Source: Sutterella sp. AM11-39 (GTDB taxonomy: Bacteria > Pseudomonadota > Gammaproteobacteria > Burkholderiales > Burkholderiaceae_F). Taken from it: DNA of 64,000 nucleotides. Of this stretch, positions 35,838 through 43,972 are shown one piece after another (within the stretch, counting starts at the first letter, position 1; each line of letters begins with the position of its first letter). The stretch spans positions 15,145-79,144 of the forward strand of contig NZ_QRLV01000010.1 in assembly GCF_003472385.1 (NCBI RefSeq), read 5' to 3'. The notes below the pieces were generated by a model. That model was not told the DNA's origin, made no database searches, and saw nothing but the letters and a program-made list of their open reading frames with translations. Position numbers and translations under genes: made by a program.

Positions 35838-37417
35838 TACTTCTTTTCGGTTTCGGTCGTGTTCTTGCTCTGAGCCTTGTTTTGCTTCTTGTCTTTGGCC
35901 GCTTGTTCAGCCTTCTTCTTGTCGCGATCGGCCTTGAGCTTAGCCTGCGTTTCCTCGTGCGTGACGACATGCTCACCCTTTAGAAACGCCTTGGCCTGTT
36001 GCAGCGGGAAGTCTTTTTCGTCGCCGAACATGTAGCGAAGCTTGGGCATCGTGGTCTCTTCTTCGTCCACGAATTCTTCAGCGGCTTTCTTGTTCTTGTC
36101 TTTTTGGACGGCCGACTTGTCGTCCTTCTTGACTTCAGGCTTGTCGCCGTTTTTCTGCTCGACCTTCTTTTCCTCCTTCACTTCAAGGTGATGTGCGAGT
36201 TCTGCCTCGCGAATCGAGAAGGAGGGATAGTTGCCTTCGGGGGTGTCGTCAACGGCGATGTCGGGCGTGATGCCCGTGGCCTGAATCGTGCGGCCTGAGG
36301 GCGTGTAGTAGCGGGCCGTCGTGATTTTGACGCCGGTGGTCTGATCCTTCTTCATGCGGATCGGGATGATGGTCTGGACGCTGCCTTTGCCGAAGCTGCG
36401 CGTACCCATGATGGTGGCGCGCTTGTGGTCCTGAAGGGCGCCCGCCACAATTTCCGAAGCGGAGGCCGAGGCCGAGTTGATGAGTACGACAACAGGCACC
36501 GTCTTGGTGATTTCAGGCAGGTGCGAGATGTTGTCCTGACTGGACTTGCCGGTGGCATAGTCCTTTTCAACCGCGTTGAACTTGCGCTCGTCTTCCGGAT
36601 TGCGTCCGCGAGTGGAAACGACGAGGCTTCCCGGTTTGATGAAGGCGGCAGACACGCCGATAGCCGAATTGAGAAGTCCGCCCGAGTTGTTGCGAAGATC
36701 AAGTACCACGCCCTTGAGCGGCTTTTCCTTGTTGAGCTTCATGAGCGCGTCGGCCACGTCGGTTGCCGTGCGTTCCTGAAACTGCGAGATGCGGATGTAG
36801 GCCAGGCCGTCGCCCAAGGACTTGGACTTCACCGACTGAATCTTGATGATGTCGCGCATGAGCTTGATGACGATGGGCTTGGCCACCCCCTTGCGGGCAA
36901 TGGTAAGTGTGATCGAGGTCTTGGGTTTGCCGCGCATGAGCTTGACGTTTTCGTTGAGGCTCAGGTCGGCCGTGGATTTTCCGTCAATCTTGACGATCAG
37001 GTCGCCAGCCATGACGCCGGCCTTGGCCGCGGGCGTATCGTCAATTGGATTGACAACGCGCACGCCTTGCGCATCCTTGGTGACTTCCAGGCCGAGACCG
37101 CCGAATTCGCCCATCGTGGACTCTTCCATGTCCTTGAAGGCGTTGAAGTCGAGATAGGACGAGTGAGGGTCAAGCCCCTCAACCATGCCTCGAATGGCGT
37201 TTTCAATCAGGTCTTTGCTTGGCACTTCATCGACGTAGTAATTCTTGATGGTGCCGAAAATGTCCGCAAAGAGGCCGATTTCTTCAAGAGGAATGCTTTC
37301 TTCGGCTTGTTCCTGCTCCTGAGGCTGAACGTCGGCGGCAAGAACGGAACCGCCGAAGAGTGTTCCGGCGGCCAGAAGAAAGGCAAAAGCGGTGCCTTTG
37401 AGTCGTTGAGAGGTCAT
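35837..37417 (-). CDS. ctpA: Carboxy-terminal processing protease (S41 family)
   Basis: Periplasmic tail-specific serine protease, 526 residues from ATG 37417 (a TTG five codons upstream is less likely). Signal peptide ends near AGTLFGGSVLAAD. A PDZ domain (GGLGLEVTK to about 190) is followed by the S41 catalytic core with NSASASASEIVAGAL (nucleophile Ser) and GTRSFGKGSVQ (Lys base). The last 140 residues are unusual: long runs of Lys, Glu, Asp and Gln interrupted by a short conserved-looking patch (EEETTMPKLRYMFGDEKDF). envC lies upstream and moeB downstream. CtpA proteases typically degrade cell-wall hydrolases, which fits the envC link. Confidence 0.92.
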   Translation of the reverse strand: MTSQRLKGTAFAFLLAAGTLFGGSVLAADVQPQEQEQAEESIPLEEIGLFADIFGTIKNYYVDEVPSKDLIENAIRGMVEGLDPHSSYLDFNAFKDMEESTMGEFGGLGLEVTKDAQGVRVVNPIDDTPAAKAGVMAGDLIVKIDGKSTADLSLNENVKLMRGKPKTSITLTIARKGVAKPIVIKLMRDIIKIQSVKSKSLGDGLAYIRISQFQERTATDVADALMKLNKEKPLKGVVLDLRNNSGGLLNSAIGVSAAFIKPGSLVVSTRGRNPEDERKFNAVEKDYATGKSSQDNISHLPEITKTVPVVVLINSASASASEIVAGALQDHKRATIMGTRSFGKGSVQTIIPIRMKKDQTTGVKITTARYYTPSGRTIQATGITPDIAVDDTPEGNYPSFSIREAELAHHLEVKEEKKVEQKNGDKPEVKKDDKSAVQKDKNKKAAEEFVDEEETTMPKLRYMFGDEKDFPLQQAKAFLKGEHVVTHEETQAKLKADRDKKKAEQAAKDKKQNKAQSKNTTETEKK

Positions 37418-37467
37418 GTTAAAGCTTTCCAATGGCTGGCATTGAGTGCGGCGATCCGCTGCGCTTC

Positions 37468-38865
37468 TTAGTTTTTGGCGATCCAGCGCGACGGATCAAA
37501 GGGTTTGCCTTTGTAACGGAGCTCAAAGTATAAGCCAGGGGCATCTTCGCCACCCGAGCTTCCGACGCTGGCAATTGTTTCGCCTTGTTTAACGGAGTCG
37601 CCCACGCTCTTATAAAGCGTTTCGTTATTGGCGTAGACCGAAAGGTAGTTGGAGCCGTGATCCACGATCAGCAGGTTGCCGAAGCCGCGCATCCAGTCGG
37701 AAAACACGACGGTGCCGGGGCCGGCGGCAACGACGTCCTGACCTTGTTTGGCGCGAATCAGCAGGCCGCGCCAGGCAAGCGTGGAGGCCGCGCCTTCGCG
37801 TTTTTGGCCGAATTTGGCCACGATCTTGCCCTTGGTGGGCATGGTGAGCTTGCCGCGAAGCTTGCCGAAGTTGCCGGTGGTCGGCGCCACAGTAGTGCGG
37901 CGCGGATCGGGTTTGGCGACTTTTGCAGTCTGTGTTTTCTTAGACTCTTTGCGTTTTGCCGCGGCTTTTTCCTGTTCGCGTCGTTTGGCGGCGGCAAGCG
38001 CTTCTTTCTTGGCGCGTTCGCGCGCGGCTGCGGCGGCAATCTGTTTGTCGATGTCGGCAATCAGGTTGGTGAGCTGCCGATCGTTCTTGACGAGCTGCTC
38101 ATAACGGGCTTTTTGAGTGCTGAGCTCTTTTTTGAGTTGGGCAAAGGCACTTTCGCGGCGTGTCTTTTCCCGCTCGAGTTCCGATCGGTTTTTCTGCTCG
38201 GCGCTTTCAATGCGAATCAGTTCCTGCTGCGTTTCGTTCGTCTTTGCCGTGACGATTTCGATGTTCTTGCGGCGATTGGCAAGACGATCGATGGTACGGT
38301 CCTGTTCTCTGGCCATGTACTGCAGGATGGCCGACATGCGTGCAATGTCGTTGGGGTTATTGCCGACCAAAGCTGTTTGCCACGGGTGGCGGCGCGAGTT
38401 GACGAACTGCGCCTGACTGATGCTGGCGATGAGGTCTTCTGCTTCCGAGACGTGCAGGCTCACGATGCCGGCCTCTCGCTTTAGGTCTTCAAGCTGATTT
38501 TCAACATCTTGCTTTTTGTCGCCGAGTTCCTTGAGCGTTCGGTTGCTTTGCGAAATGGCCTTTTCGGAGGCGGCGAGTTCGCCGTTGACCTTGTCCAGAC
38601 TCGCTTCCTTTTCGGAGATGTCCTTTTTGATGGACGAAATTTGCCCTTTAAGCGAGCGCTGTTCCTTTTGCAGAGAGCTCTTTTTTTGCTTGGACTGGGA
38701 GCTCGACTGCTTGGCGGGCGCAGCCGTTGCCTGAACGACGGGCGCGGCCAGCCCTGCGGCAAAGACCGCAATCACGAACAGTTTGGCAGGAAGCGCGAAG
38801 AGCATGAAAGGCAAACGCAAAAAGAAAGCAGGCAACACAAACGCTCGCCGCCACGCACAACGCAT
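37468..38865 (-). CDS. envC: Murein hydrolase activator EnvC-like (degenerate M23 domain)
   Basis: Predicted periplasmic activator of AmiA/AmiB-type amidases, controlled by FtsEX, whose genes are also in this window. Signal peptide in the N-terminal 45 residues; an internal ATG at 38805 (MLFALPAKLFVIAVFAAG) gives a more compact one. Residues about 50-300 form long coiled coils rich in Lys, Glu, Gln and Ala. The C-terminal LytM fold (GKIVAKFGQKREG to ELRYKGKPFDPSRWI) lacks the M23 zinc ligands: the H-x3-D and HxH positions read RGLLIRA and YFELR. It is therefore an activator, not a peptidase. It lies 50 bp upstream of ctpA. Confidence 0.9.
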   Translation of the reverse strand: MRCAWRRAFVLPAFFLRLPFMLFALPAKLFVIAVFAAGLAAPVVQATAAPAKQSSSQSKQKKSSLQKEQRSLKGQISSIKKDISEKEASLDKVNGELAASEKAISQSNRTLKELGDKKQDVENQLEDLKREAGIVSLHVSEAEDLIASISQAQFVNSRRHPWQTALVGNNPNDIARMSAILQYMAREQDRTIDRLANRRKNIEIVTAKTNETQQELIRIESAEQKNRSELEREKTRRESAFAQLKKELSTQKARYEQLVKNDRQLTNLIADIDKQIAAAAARERAKKEALAAAKRREQEKAAAKRKESKKTQTAKVAKPDPRRTTVAPTTGNFGKLRGKLTMPTKGKIVAKFGQKREGAASTLAWRGLLIRAKQGQDVVAAGPGTVVFSDWMRGFGNLLIVDHGSNYLSVYANNETLYKSVGDSVKQGETIASVGSSGGEDAPGLYFELRYKGKPFDPSRWIAKN

Positions 38866-39078
38866 CGCCGCGAGGTGTCCTCAATTGTAGAGGAAGCGCC
38901 TTTCAAGCGGGCTTTTGGAGAGTACAAGCTTTTCGCCGCAAGTCTTTATAATCCGTTGCTCATGTTTAACGGCTTGCGGCAAAGCTTGAAAAGTCGGGCC
39001 CCCGTCCCCATATCCCAATGAAGCGGCCTTTTCGGAAGGTCCGGGCAAGTCATTTGAAAGAAACAGGAACTTACGGCT

Positions 39079-39480
39079 GTGAACCAATTTCTGATCGACA
39101 ACATCCTGCTTTTGGTCATCATTCTGGTCTGCGTGGTGACGTTGGCAACTCCCTACATCAATCGCCGCCGCTTTGCGGAACTCGACAACGCCTCGGCCAC
39201 CGATCTCATCAATCACAAGGGCGCCCAGATCATTGACCTGCGCGACCCGAGCGAATTCAAGAAGGAATGCATCGCCCGCTCGGTCAATATTCCGGCTGAC
39301 CGCATTCATTACGAACTTGACAAGCTCGACAAGACCAAGCCCATCTTGCTCGTTGACGAAGATGGCAAGCGCGCCCGCATGGCTTCGCCCCTGCTGCGCG
39401 GTGTGGGCTGCAAGCAGGTCTACATTCTGCAGGGCGGTCTGAACGCATGGCGCCGTTCCGGCACGCCGTTTAGCCGCTAA
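39079..39480 (+). CDS. Membrane-anchored rhodanese-like domain protein (YibN type)
   Basis: 133 residues: an N-terminal membrane helix (FLIDNILLLVIILVCVVTLATPY) and a rhodanese fold with IIDLRDPSEFKKECIARSVNIP and the terminal GGLNAWRRSGTPFSR. The active-site loop reads LLVDEDGKRAR, so the position of the sulfur-carrying Cys appears to be Asp; sulfurtransferase activity is doubtful. The start is GTG 39079. It directly precedes secB, as yibN does in many proteobacteria, although the glutaredoxin gene grxC usually between them is absent. Confidence 0.85.
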   Translation: MNQFLIDNILLLVIILVCVVTLATPYINRRRFAELDNASATDLINHKGAQIIDLRDPSEFKKECIARSVNIPADRIHYELDKLDKTKPILLVDEDGKRARMASPLLRGVGCKQVYILQGGLNAWRRSGTPFSR

Positions 39481-39534
39481 GAAACGATTTTTTCTTTTTA
39501 TCACTCAAGAAACCCATTGACGGAGTCAGCCAAA

Positions 39535-40077
39535 ATGGCAGAAGAAAACCGCACGGAAAATACTGAAGGTCAGGCTCAGCAGGCTCAGGACAAGAACGAA
39601 CCGTTCTTCCAGCTCGTCCGCTGCTACATGAAGGATGCGTCGCTCGAAATGCCGCACGCACCCGAAATCTTCATGACCACGCCCGAAGAGCAGCCCAACG
39701 TTGACATTCAGTTCGAAGTGTCCCAGCGCGCGCTTCAGATCCCCAACACGTACGAAGTGGTGGTGCGCGGCACGATCACTGTGTCCGTGAAGGGGCAGGC
39801 CATGTTCCTCGTTGAAGGCAAGCAGGCCGGTATTTTCGAAATCCGCGGCATCCCGCAGGAAGGCGTGCACCACATTCTCAACGTGCTGTGCGCGAGCACC
39901 ATCTACCCGTACTTGCGCGCCAACTTGGCCGACCTCATCAACCGTACGGGGCTGCCGCCGGTGCACCTGCCCGAAGTCAACTTCGAAGGCCTCTATCAGC
40001 AGCGCATGGCGCAGCAGGCTCAGAAGCAGGCCGAAGCAGCCGCCGCTGCTCCCGCCGCTCCCGAAGCCAACGCCTAA
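39535..40077 (+). CDS. secB: Protein-export chaperone SecB
   Basis: Cytosolic tetrameric chaperone that keeps preproteins unfolded and hands them to SecA. 180 residues: after a Gln/Glu-rich start comes the core with DVSFE-type strand QFEVSQRALQIPNTYEVVVRGTITV, the SecA-contact region AGIFEIRGIPQEGVHHILNV and YPYLRANLADLINRTGLPPVHLPEVNF. The C-terminal tail is Gln/Ala-rich (AEAAAAAPAAPEANA). ATG 39535 is chosen because CGGAG lies 9 bases before it. It is 54 bp from the rhodanese gene. Confidence 0.96.
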   Translation: MAEENRTENTEGQAQQAQDKNEPFFQLVRCYMKDASLEMPHAPEIFMTTPEEQPNVDIQFEVSQRALQIPNTYEVVVRGTITVSVKGQAMFLVEGKQAGIFEIRGIPQEGVHHILNVLCASTIYPYLRANLADLINRTGLPPVHLPEVNFEGLYQQRMAQQAQKQAEAAAAAPAAPEANA

Positions 40078-40093
40078 TCTCTTGTTCGAAACT

Positions 40094-40159
40094 GCGGACC
40101 TGCGGGTCCGCTTCGATCGCAAGCCGTCGCCGGATTGTCTTGTCCGCCGGCGGTTTTTT
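40094..40159 (+). terminator. Double hairpin terminator after secB
   Basis: First, GCGGACC-TGCG-GGTCCGC (40094-40111), a perfect 7-bp stem. Second, a GC-rich imperfect stem (40122-40153, CCGTCGCCGG to CCGCCGGCGG) followed by TTTTTT. The second has the intrinsic terminator form. Confidence 0.7.
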
Positions 40160-40288
40160 ATTTGATTTGCGGATAATCCGCAACCTAAGTTATCCATACC
40201 CATCAAAAATGCGCTAACCTCGGGAATTGATTTTCGTCTGACATCGGAGTCGGCGATCTGGCATTTAACCGATTGGCCTTTTTAACGT

Positions 40289-40963
40289 ATGACTGCAGAA
40301 GAAACCGCAAAAAAAATCCGCATTGCGCTCATTGACGACCACACGCTGTTTCGCAGCGGCTTAAAGGCGCTGCTGACGCGACAGAGCGATTTTGAAATCG
40401 TGGGCGAAGCTGCCGACGGCCTTGAAGGCGTCAAGTTAGTCGAGCAAATTAAGCCCGACATCGTTCTGCTTGATCTGGATATGCCCACGATGAGCGGCAA
40501 TGAGGCGCTCGCACAAATTCTTGAAACCGATCCTTCGATGAAGGTGCTGATGCTCACGGTGAGCGAAGACGGCGACGATCTGGCCGAGTGCATGCGTCTC
40601 GGCGCAGTCGGCTATCTGCTTAAGAAGATCGATGCCGACTTCCTGTTGCAGAGTATTCGGCATGCCGTGGCGGGAGATTCGGTTATTTCGCCGGAAATGA
40701 CCAGTAAGCTCGTGATGAAGCTTCGCAACGACACGTATCGCGCCAGCTCGGCGAGCGCTGACATCGAGTCGCTTACGCCTCGCGAACGTCAGACGCTGGC
40801 CTGGCTTGCCCGCGGCGTTTCCAACAAGGAAATCGCCCGTACGCTGGATCTGGCCGAATCGACGGTTAAAGTGCATGTGCAGAGCGTGCTTCGCAAGCTC
40901 AACATCAAGAGCCGTGTGCAGGCGGCCGTATTTGCCGTGGAGCACCATCTCGACAAGCTTTAA
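40289..40963 (+). CDS. NarL/FixJ-family response regulator
   Basis: Two-component transcription factor of 224 residues. Receiver domain: IRIALIDDHTLFRSGLKALL, phospho-acceptor Asp in LLDLDMPTMSG (about residue 62), LMLTVSEDGDDL and LLKKIDADFL. A LuxR-type helix-turn-helix follows (LTPRERQTLAWLARGVSNKEIARTLDLAESTVKVHVQSVLRKL). The receiver is close to NarL of anaerobic nitrate control, but no sensor kinase gene or nitrate reductase lies beside it. An AT-rich 80-bp leader separates it from the secB terminator. Confidence 0.88.
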   Translation: MTAEETAKKIRIALIDDHTLFRSGLKALLTRQSDFEIVGEAADGLEGVKLVEQIKPDIVLLDLDMPTMSGNEALAQILETDPSMKVLMLTVSEDGDDLAECMRLGAVGYLLKKIDADFLLQSIRHAVAGDSVISPEMTSKLVMKLRNDTYRASSASADIESLTPRERQTLAWLARGVSNKEIARTLDLAESTVKVHVQSVLRKLNIKSRVQAAVFAVEHHLDKL

Positions 40964-41011
40964 GCGGTCTTTTGATCGTTTGCTTGCCTCCTTTGTTTGA
41001 AAGGAGAAAAA

Positions 41012-41527
41012 ATGAGCAAGGTTTTCAAATTGAAGACGGCGTGCTTTGCCGTTGCATTGAGCGTTGTCGGCGTATTGGCCGGCTGTGCGCATCCTCAGCT
41101 CGTCAGCATGGGCGAGACGCAGCAGGAGGTCATCGCCTATCTGGGTGAACCGGCGGCACAGACCCCGATGCCCGACGGTACTGTGCGACTGACCTACAGC
41201 GGCCAGCCCTTTGGACAGGATGCTTGGTGGCTTTTCATCGGTAAGGACGGCAAAGTTGTTTCGCGCGAACAGGGGTTGCAGGAGAAGTACTTCAATATGC
41301 TCACTCCGGGCAAGTCCACCGAGGCCGATGTATGGGCTCTGTGGGGTAAATGCGCGCAGAAGTACGAGTTTCCGCTCGTCAACCAGCACGCCTGGATGTA
41401 CCGCTACAAAGCTCCCGGCGGATTCGACATGGCCGTGTGGCCGCAGTTTGACGTCAACGGCGTGATGCAGTCGCTTGAGGTGACGCTCGATCCCTGGGTT
41501 CTCAACGACGGCGACAGTTTCGATTAA
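41012..41527 (+). CDS. Lipoprotein with BamE/SmpA-like repeats, first of a tandem pair
   Basis: 171 residues. Signal peptide with lipobox VLAGC, acylated Cys25; the residue after Cys is Ala, which favours outer-membrane sorting. The mature part holds two copies of a pattern like that of SmpA/OmlA (BamE) folds: MGETQQEVIAYLGEP near 33 and PGKSTEADVWALWGKC near 103. This is more likely a periplasm-facing outer-membrane accessory protein than BamE itself. ATG 41012 follows AAAGGAGAA; a TTG at 40997 is in frame but would place that site within the gene. A close paralogue follows 19 bp later. Confidence 0.75.
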   Translation: MSKVFKLKTACFAVALSVVGVLAGCAHPQLVSMGETQQEVIAYLGEPAAQTPMPDGTVRLTYSGQPFGQDAWWLFIGKDGKVVSREQGLQEKYFNMLTPGKSTEADVWALWGKCAQKYEFPLVNQHAWMYRYKAPGGFDMAVWPQFDVNGVMQSLEVTLDPWVLNDGDSFD

Positions 41528-41546
41528 TCGTTGAAGGCTGCTGAAA

Positions 41547-42068
41547 ATGCGAATCAAGTTTGTGTCGAAAGCGGCGGCGCTTGCTGCAGCGTTCGGCGCG
41601 GTTGTCGTGTTGGGCGGTTGCGCGCACCCGCAGCTCGTCGAGATGGGACAGACGCAGGAAGACGTCATCGCTTATCTGGGTGAACCGCAGGCCAAGACGG
41701 CCATGCCCGACGGCACGGTGCGCTTAACCTACAGTGTGCAGCCCTTCGGGCAGGAAGTCTGGTGGCTCTTTGTTGATCAAAGCGGCAAAGTTGTTTCGCG
41801 CGAACAGGGGCTGCAGGAGAAGTACTTCAATATGCTCACACCGGGCAAGTCCACTGAAGCCGACGTGTGGGCCATGTGGGGCAAGTGTGCTCAAAAGTAT
41901 GAGTTCAATCTTGTCGACGAGCACGCCTGGATGTATCGCTTCCGCGACAAGGGCGGCTTTGACATGGCCGTGTGGCCGCAGTTTGACGTCAACGGCGTCA
42001 TGCAGTCCATCGAAGTCACCGAAGATCCCTGGAAAAACAACGACCGCAACAATTTCATGAGTTTCTAG
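41547..42068 (+). CDS. Lipoprotein with BamE/SmpA-like repeats, second of a tandem pair
   Basis: 173 residues, lipobox VLGGC with Cys25 as in its neighbour, then the same AHPQLV start, the same two repeat patterns and the same DMAVWPQFDVNGVMQS near the end. Differences lie mainly in the signal peptide, a short central segment and the tail (KNNDRNNFMSF). Two blocks are almost identical at DNA level to the upstream gene (about 41249-41330 against 41790-41871). The pair most likely arose by duplication and is kept similar by gene conversion. Function unknown. Confidence 0.75.
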   Translation: MRIKFVSKAAALAAAFGAVVVLGGCAHPQLVEMGQTQEDVIAYLGEPQAKTAMPDGTVRLTYSVQPFGQEVWWLFVDQSGKVVSREQGLQEKYFNMLTPGKSTEADVWAMWGKCAQKYEFNLVDEHAWMYRFRDKGGFDMAVWPQFDVNGVMQSIEVTEDPWKNNDRNNFMSF

Positions 42069-42114
42069 TCTGCATCCCTTGATGCGGCTGCTTACTTTCG
42101 AAAGCCTGTTTAGC

Positions 42115-43119
42115 ATGACGACATCTGCCGCCACGCCTCTGACTTTGCGAACCGATTCTGCCGTGCGTGCTGCCAAGGGACGTTGGCCGGCCATTTTTGC
42201 CTCCTGCGGAATGGATGGCTCCCACTTTGTCAAGCAGGGGCGTCCGTGCCCTGTGTGCGGCGGAACCGATCGCTTTTCCTTTACCGATCGATGGGGGCGA
42301 GGCAACTTTATCTGCCGCGGCTGCGGGTCGGGCGACGGTTTTGATCTGATTTCGCGCTACTGTCAGTGCGGTTTTATTGAAGCTCTGGAAGTGGTGGAGC
42401 GTTTTTGCGGCATTTCTTGGCAGGGCGAAAAAGCCGATGCTCGCGTGGAACTGACGCAGGCGCAGATCAAGGAAAAGGAGCAGGCACGCGAGCGCATGAA
42501 GCTTTGGAGTCAGGCTCATCCCATTGTGCCCGGTGATCCGGTTTGGACCTACTTGGCCGGTCGAGGACTCACGCCGAGTTGTGCCGGTTTGGAAGTGCGC
42601 TACCATCCGGCTCTTTCCTATAACCACGAGGACGGTACGGTCACGCAGCATCCGGCGATGCTCTCGCGCGTGATTGATCGGCACGGCGTGGTGATCAATT
42701 TGCACCGAACCTACTTGGATGAGAAAGGTGCGAAAGCGGATCTTCCGAAACCGAAAAAGTTGATGTCAGGGGCTGCCAAAGGCGGAGCAGTACATTTCGG
42801 AGGCGAGGTCGGAGATGTGCTCGGGCTTGCCGAAGGCATTGAGACGGCGATTGCGGTACATCAGAAGCGAAGCATCCCGGTTTGGGCGACGCTAGGTTGT
42901 ACGAACATGCACGATTTCATGGGTATTCCCTCCGGAGTCAAGCGTCTGTTGGTGTTTGCGGACAACGATGCCAAATTTGCGGGGCAGGCGGCCGCTTATG
43001 CGCTGGCGCACCGCCTTGCGACATCAACTTCAATGGAGGTGACCGTCCTGGTGCCGCCTATAGTCGGCACCGACTGGCTTGATGAACTTATTGGCCGGGC
43101 AGGAAGCCGGTTTCGTTGA
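42115..43119 (+). CDS. Phage P4-type primase/helicase zinc-ribbon and TOPRIM protein
   Basis: Replication-type protein of mobile elements, 334 residues from ATG 42115 (earlier starts at 42079 TTG or 42082 ATG lack a ribosome binding site). N-terminal zinc ribbon CPVCGGTDRFSFTD...CRGCGSGDGFDL at about 46-80, then a helical linker, and a TOPRIM domain with GLAEGIETAIAV and LLVFADNDAK. The P4 alpha protein's helicase domain is absent, so this is the primase half only. No integrase or replication origin is visible nearby. Its last 32 bp overlap the convergent S24-family gene. Together they look like a remnant of a plasmid or satellite phage. Confidence 0.8.
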   Translation: MTTSAATPLTLRTDSAVRAAKGRWPAIFASCGMDGSHFVKQGRPCPVCGGTDRFSFTDRWGRGNFICRGCGSGDGFDLISRYCQCGFIEALEVVERFCGISWQGEKADARVELTQAQIKEKEQARERMKLWSQAHPIVPGDPVWTYLAGRGLTPSCAGLEVRYHPALSYNHEDGTVTQHPAMLSRVIDRHGVVINLHRTYLDEKGAKADLPKPKKLMSGAAKGGAVHFGGEVGDVLGLAEGIETAIAVHQKRSIPVWATLGCTNMHDFMGIPSGVKRLLVFADNDAKFAGQAAAYALAHRLATSTSMEVTVLVPPIVGTDWLDELIGRAGSRFR

Positions 43120-43774
43120 GCGGATGGTTTTCAATGAACGGTCGGATGCTGTGCGTCACCACGCCCAGACATTGCCACCGGTTCTCGTCCCACGGAAACA
43201 GATCTTCAAAAACTTCGTCCGTCGTGGTCTCTGCCTTCAGACAGGGACATTTGATCTTGACGTCGTATGCGAGACGTCGAAGAAGCGTTTTGTCGCCGAT
43301 TTGAACGACGACGATGTCATCGGTGACGGGCGTGCGCTTGCTGTCGATCAGAACGGAGTCGCCGTGCGCAATGCCGGCGGCATCCATGGCATTGCCGTTG
43401 ACGGTTACGACAAACGTCGATTGATTGTTATGCAACGGTAGTTGGGTGAGGCTTATTTTTGTGGGTTCAATCTCAACGTCTGATGCGCTTTGGGCCCTGA
43501 TGCGGCGGATGTCCGAATCCTTGGTCGGTTCGATGCAGTTTTCCAAGGCCTGCATGTTGGTTTGGGTTTGCATAATCAGCGTGCGGATCCATCGAGAACC
43601 GCCGCGGTTGACGAAGGTGCTTCTTTGCTCTTCCGATACGCGAATGACGATGTGGCGGTTGTAAGGAACGCCTTCGATCGGCTTGCGGCCGGAACCGGGG
43701 CGATGGCCGCCGCGGCCTGAAGTTTTTTTGACGGGATCTGTCTGAGTCTGTTTCTTTGCTTCTTGCAGAGACAT
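43088..43774 (-). CDS. S24 (LexA/UmuD-like) repressor-type protein lacking catalytic residues
   Basis: 228 residues. N-terminus GRGGHRPGSGRKP...NRHIVIRVSEEQRSTF resembles the DNA-binding starts seen on plasmid and phage regulators. The C-terminal half has the S24 fold: FVVTVNGNAMDAAGIAHGDSVLID and VVVQIGDKTLLRRLAYD. In active LexA/UmuD the first motif is xSM and the second xVKRL. Here Ser reads Ala and the Lys position reads Arg, so self-cleavage is probably lost. A possible operator (GGGTT at 43829-43833, AACCC at 43849-43853, with TTAAACGATTAA inside) lies upstream. Convergent and overlapping with the primase gene. Confidence 0.75.
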   Translation of the reverse strand: MSLQEAKKQTQTDPVKKTSGRGGHRPGSGRKPIEGVPYNRHIVIRVSEEQRSTFVNRGGSRWIRTLIMQTQTNMQALENCIEPTKDSDIRRIRAQSASDVEIEPTKISLTQLPLHNNQSTFVVTVNGNAMDAAGIAHGDSVLIDSKRTPVTDDIVVVQIGDKTLLRRLAYDVKIKCPCLKAETTTDEVFEDLFPWDENRWQCLGVVTHSIRPFIENHPLNETGFLPGQ

Positions 43775-43972
43775 TGCCGAACTTGGGAAAAAAGAACCAA
43801 AAAACGAGGCAGAAGGCCTAGATCAGTAGGGTTAAACGATTAATGGAAAACCCGATGGCAATGTTATATGAGAAAGGCGCCTTTTTTTGACGGAAGAGAG
43901 CTTTTTTGCAAGAAATCAACCGGCATAACGCAGCAGTGCGACATGCGACGTTTGTGATCGAGAAAAACGAAA

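Noticed and set aside
43872..43888. AAGGCGCCTT followed by T7 as a terminator
   Set aside because: The palindrome leaves no loop and is too short to be a convincing intrinsic terminator.
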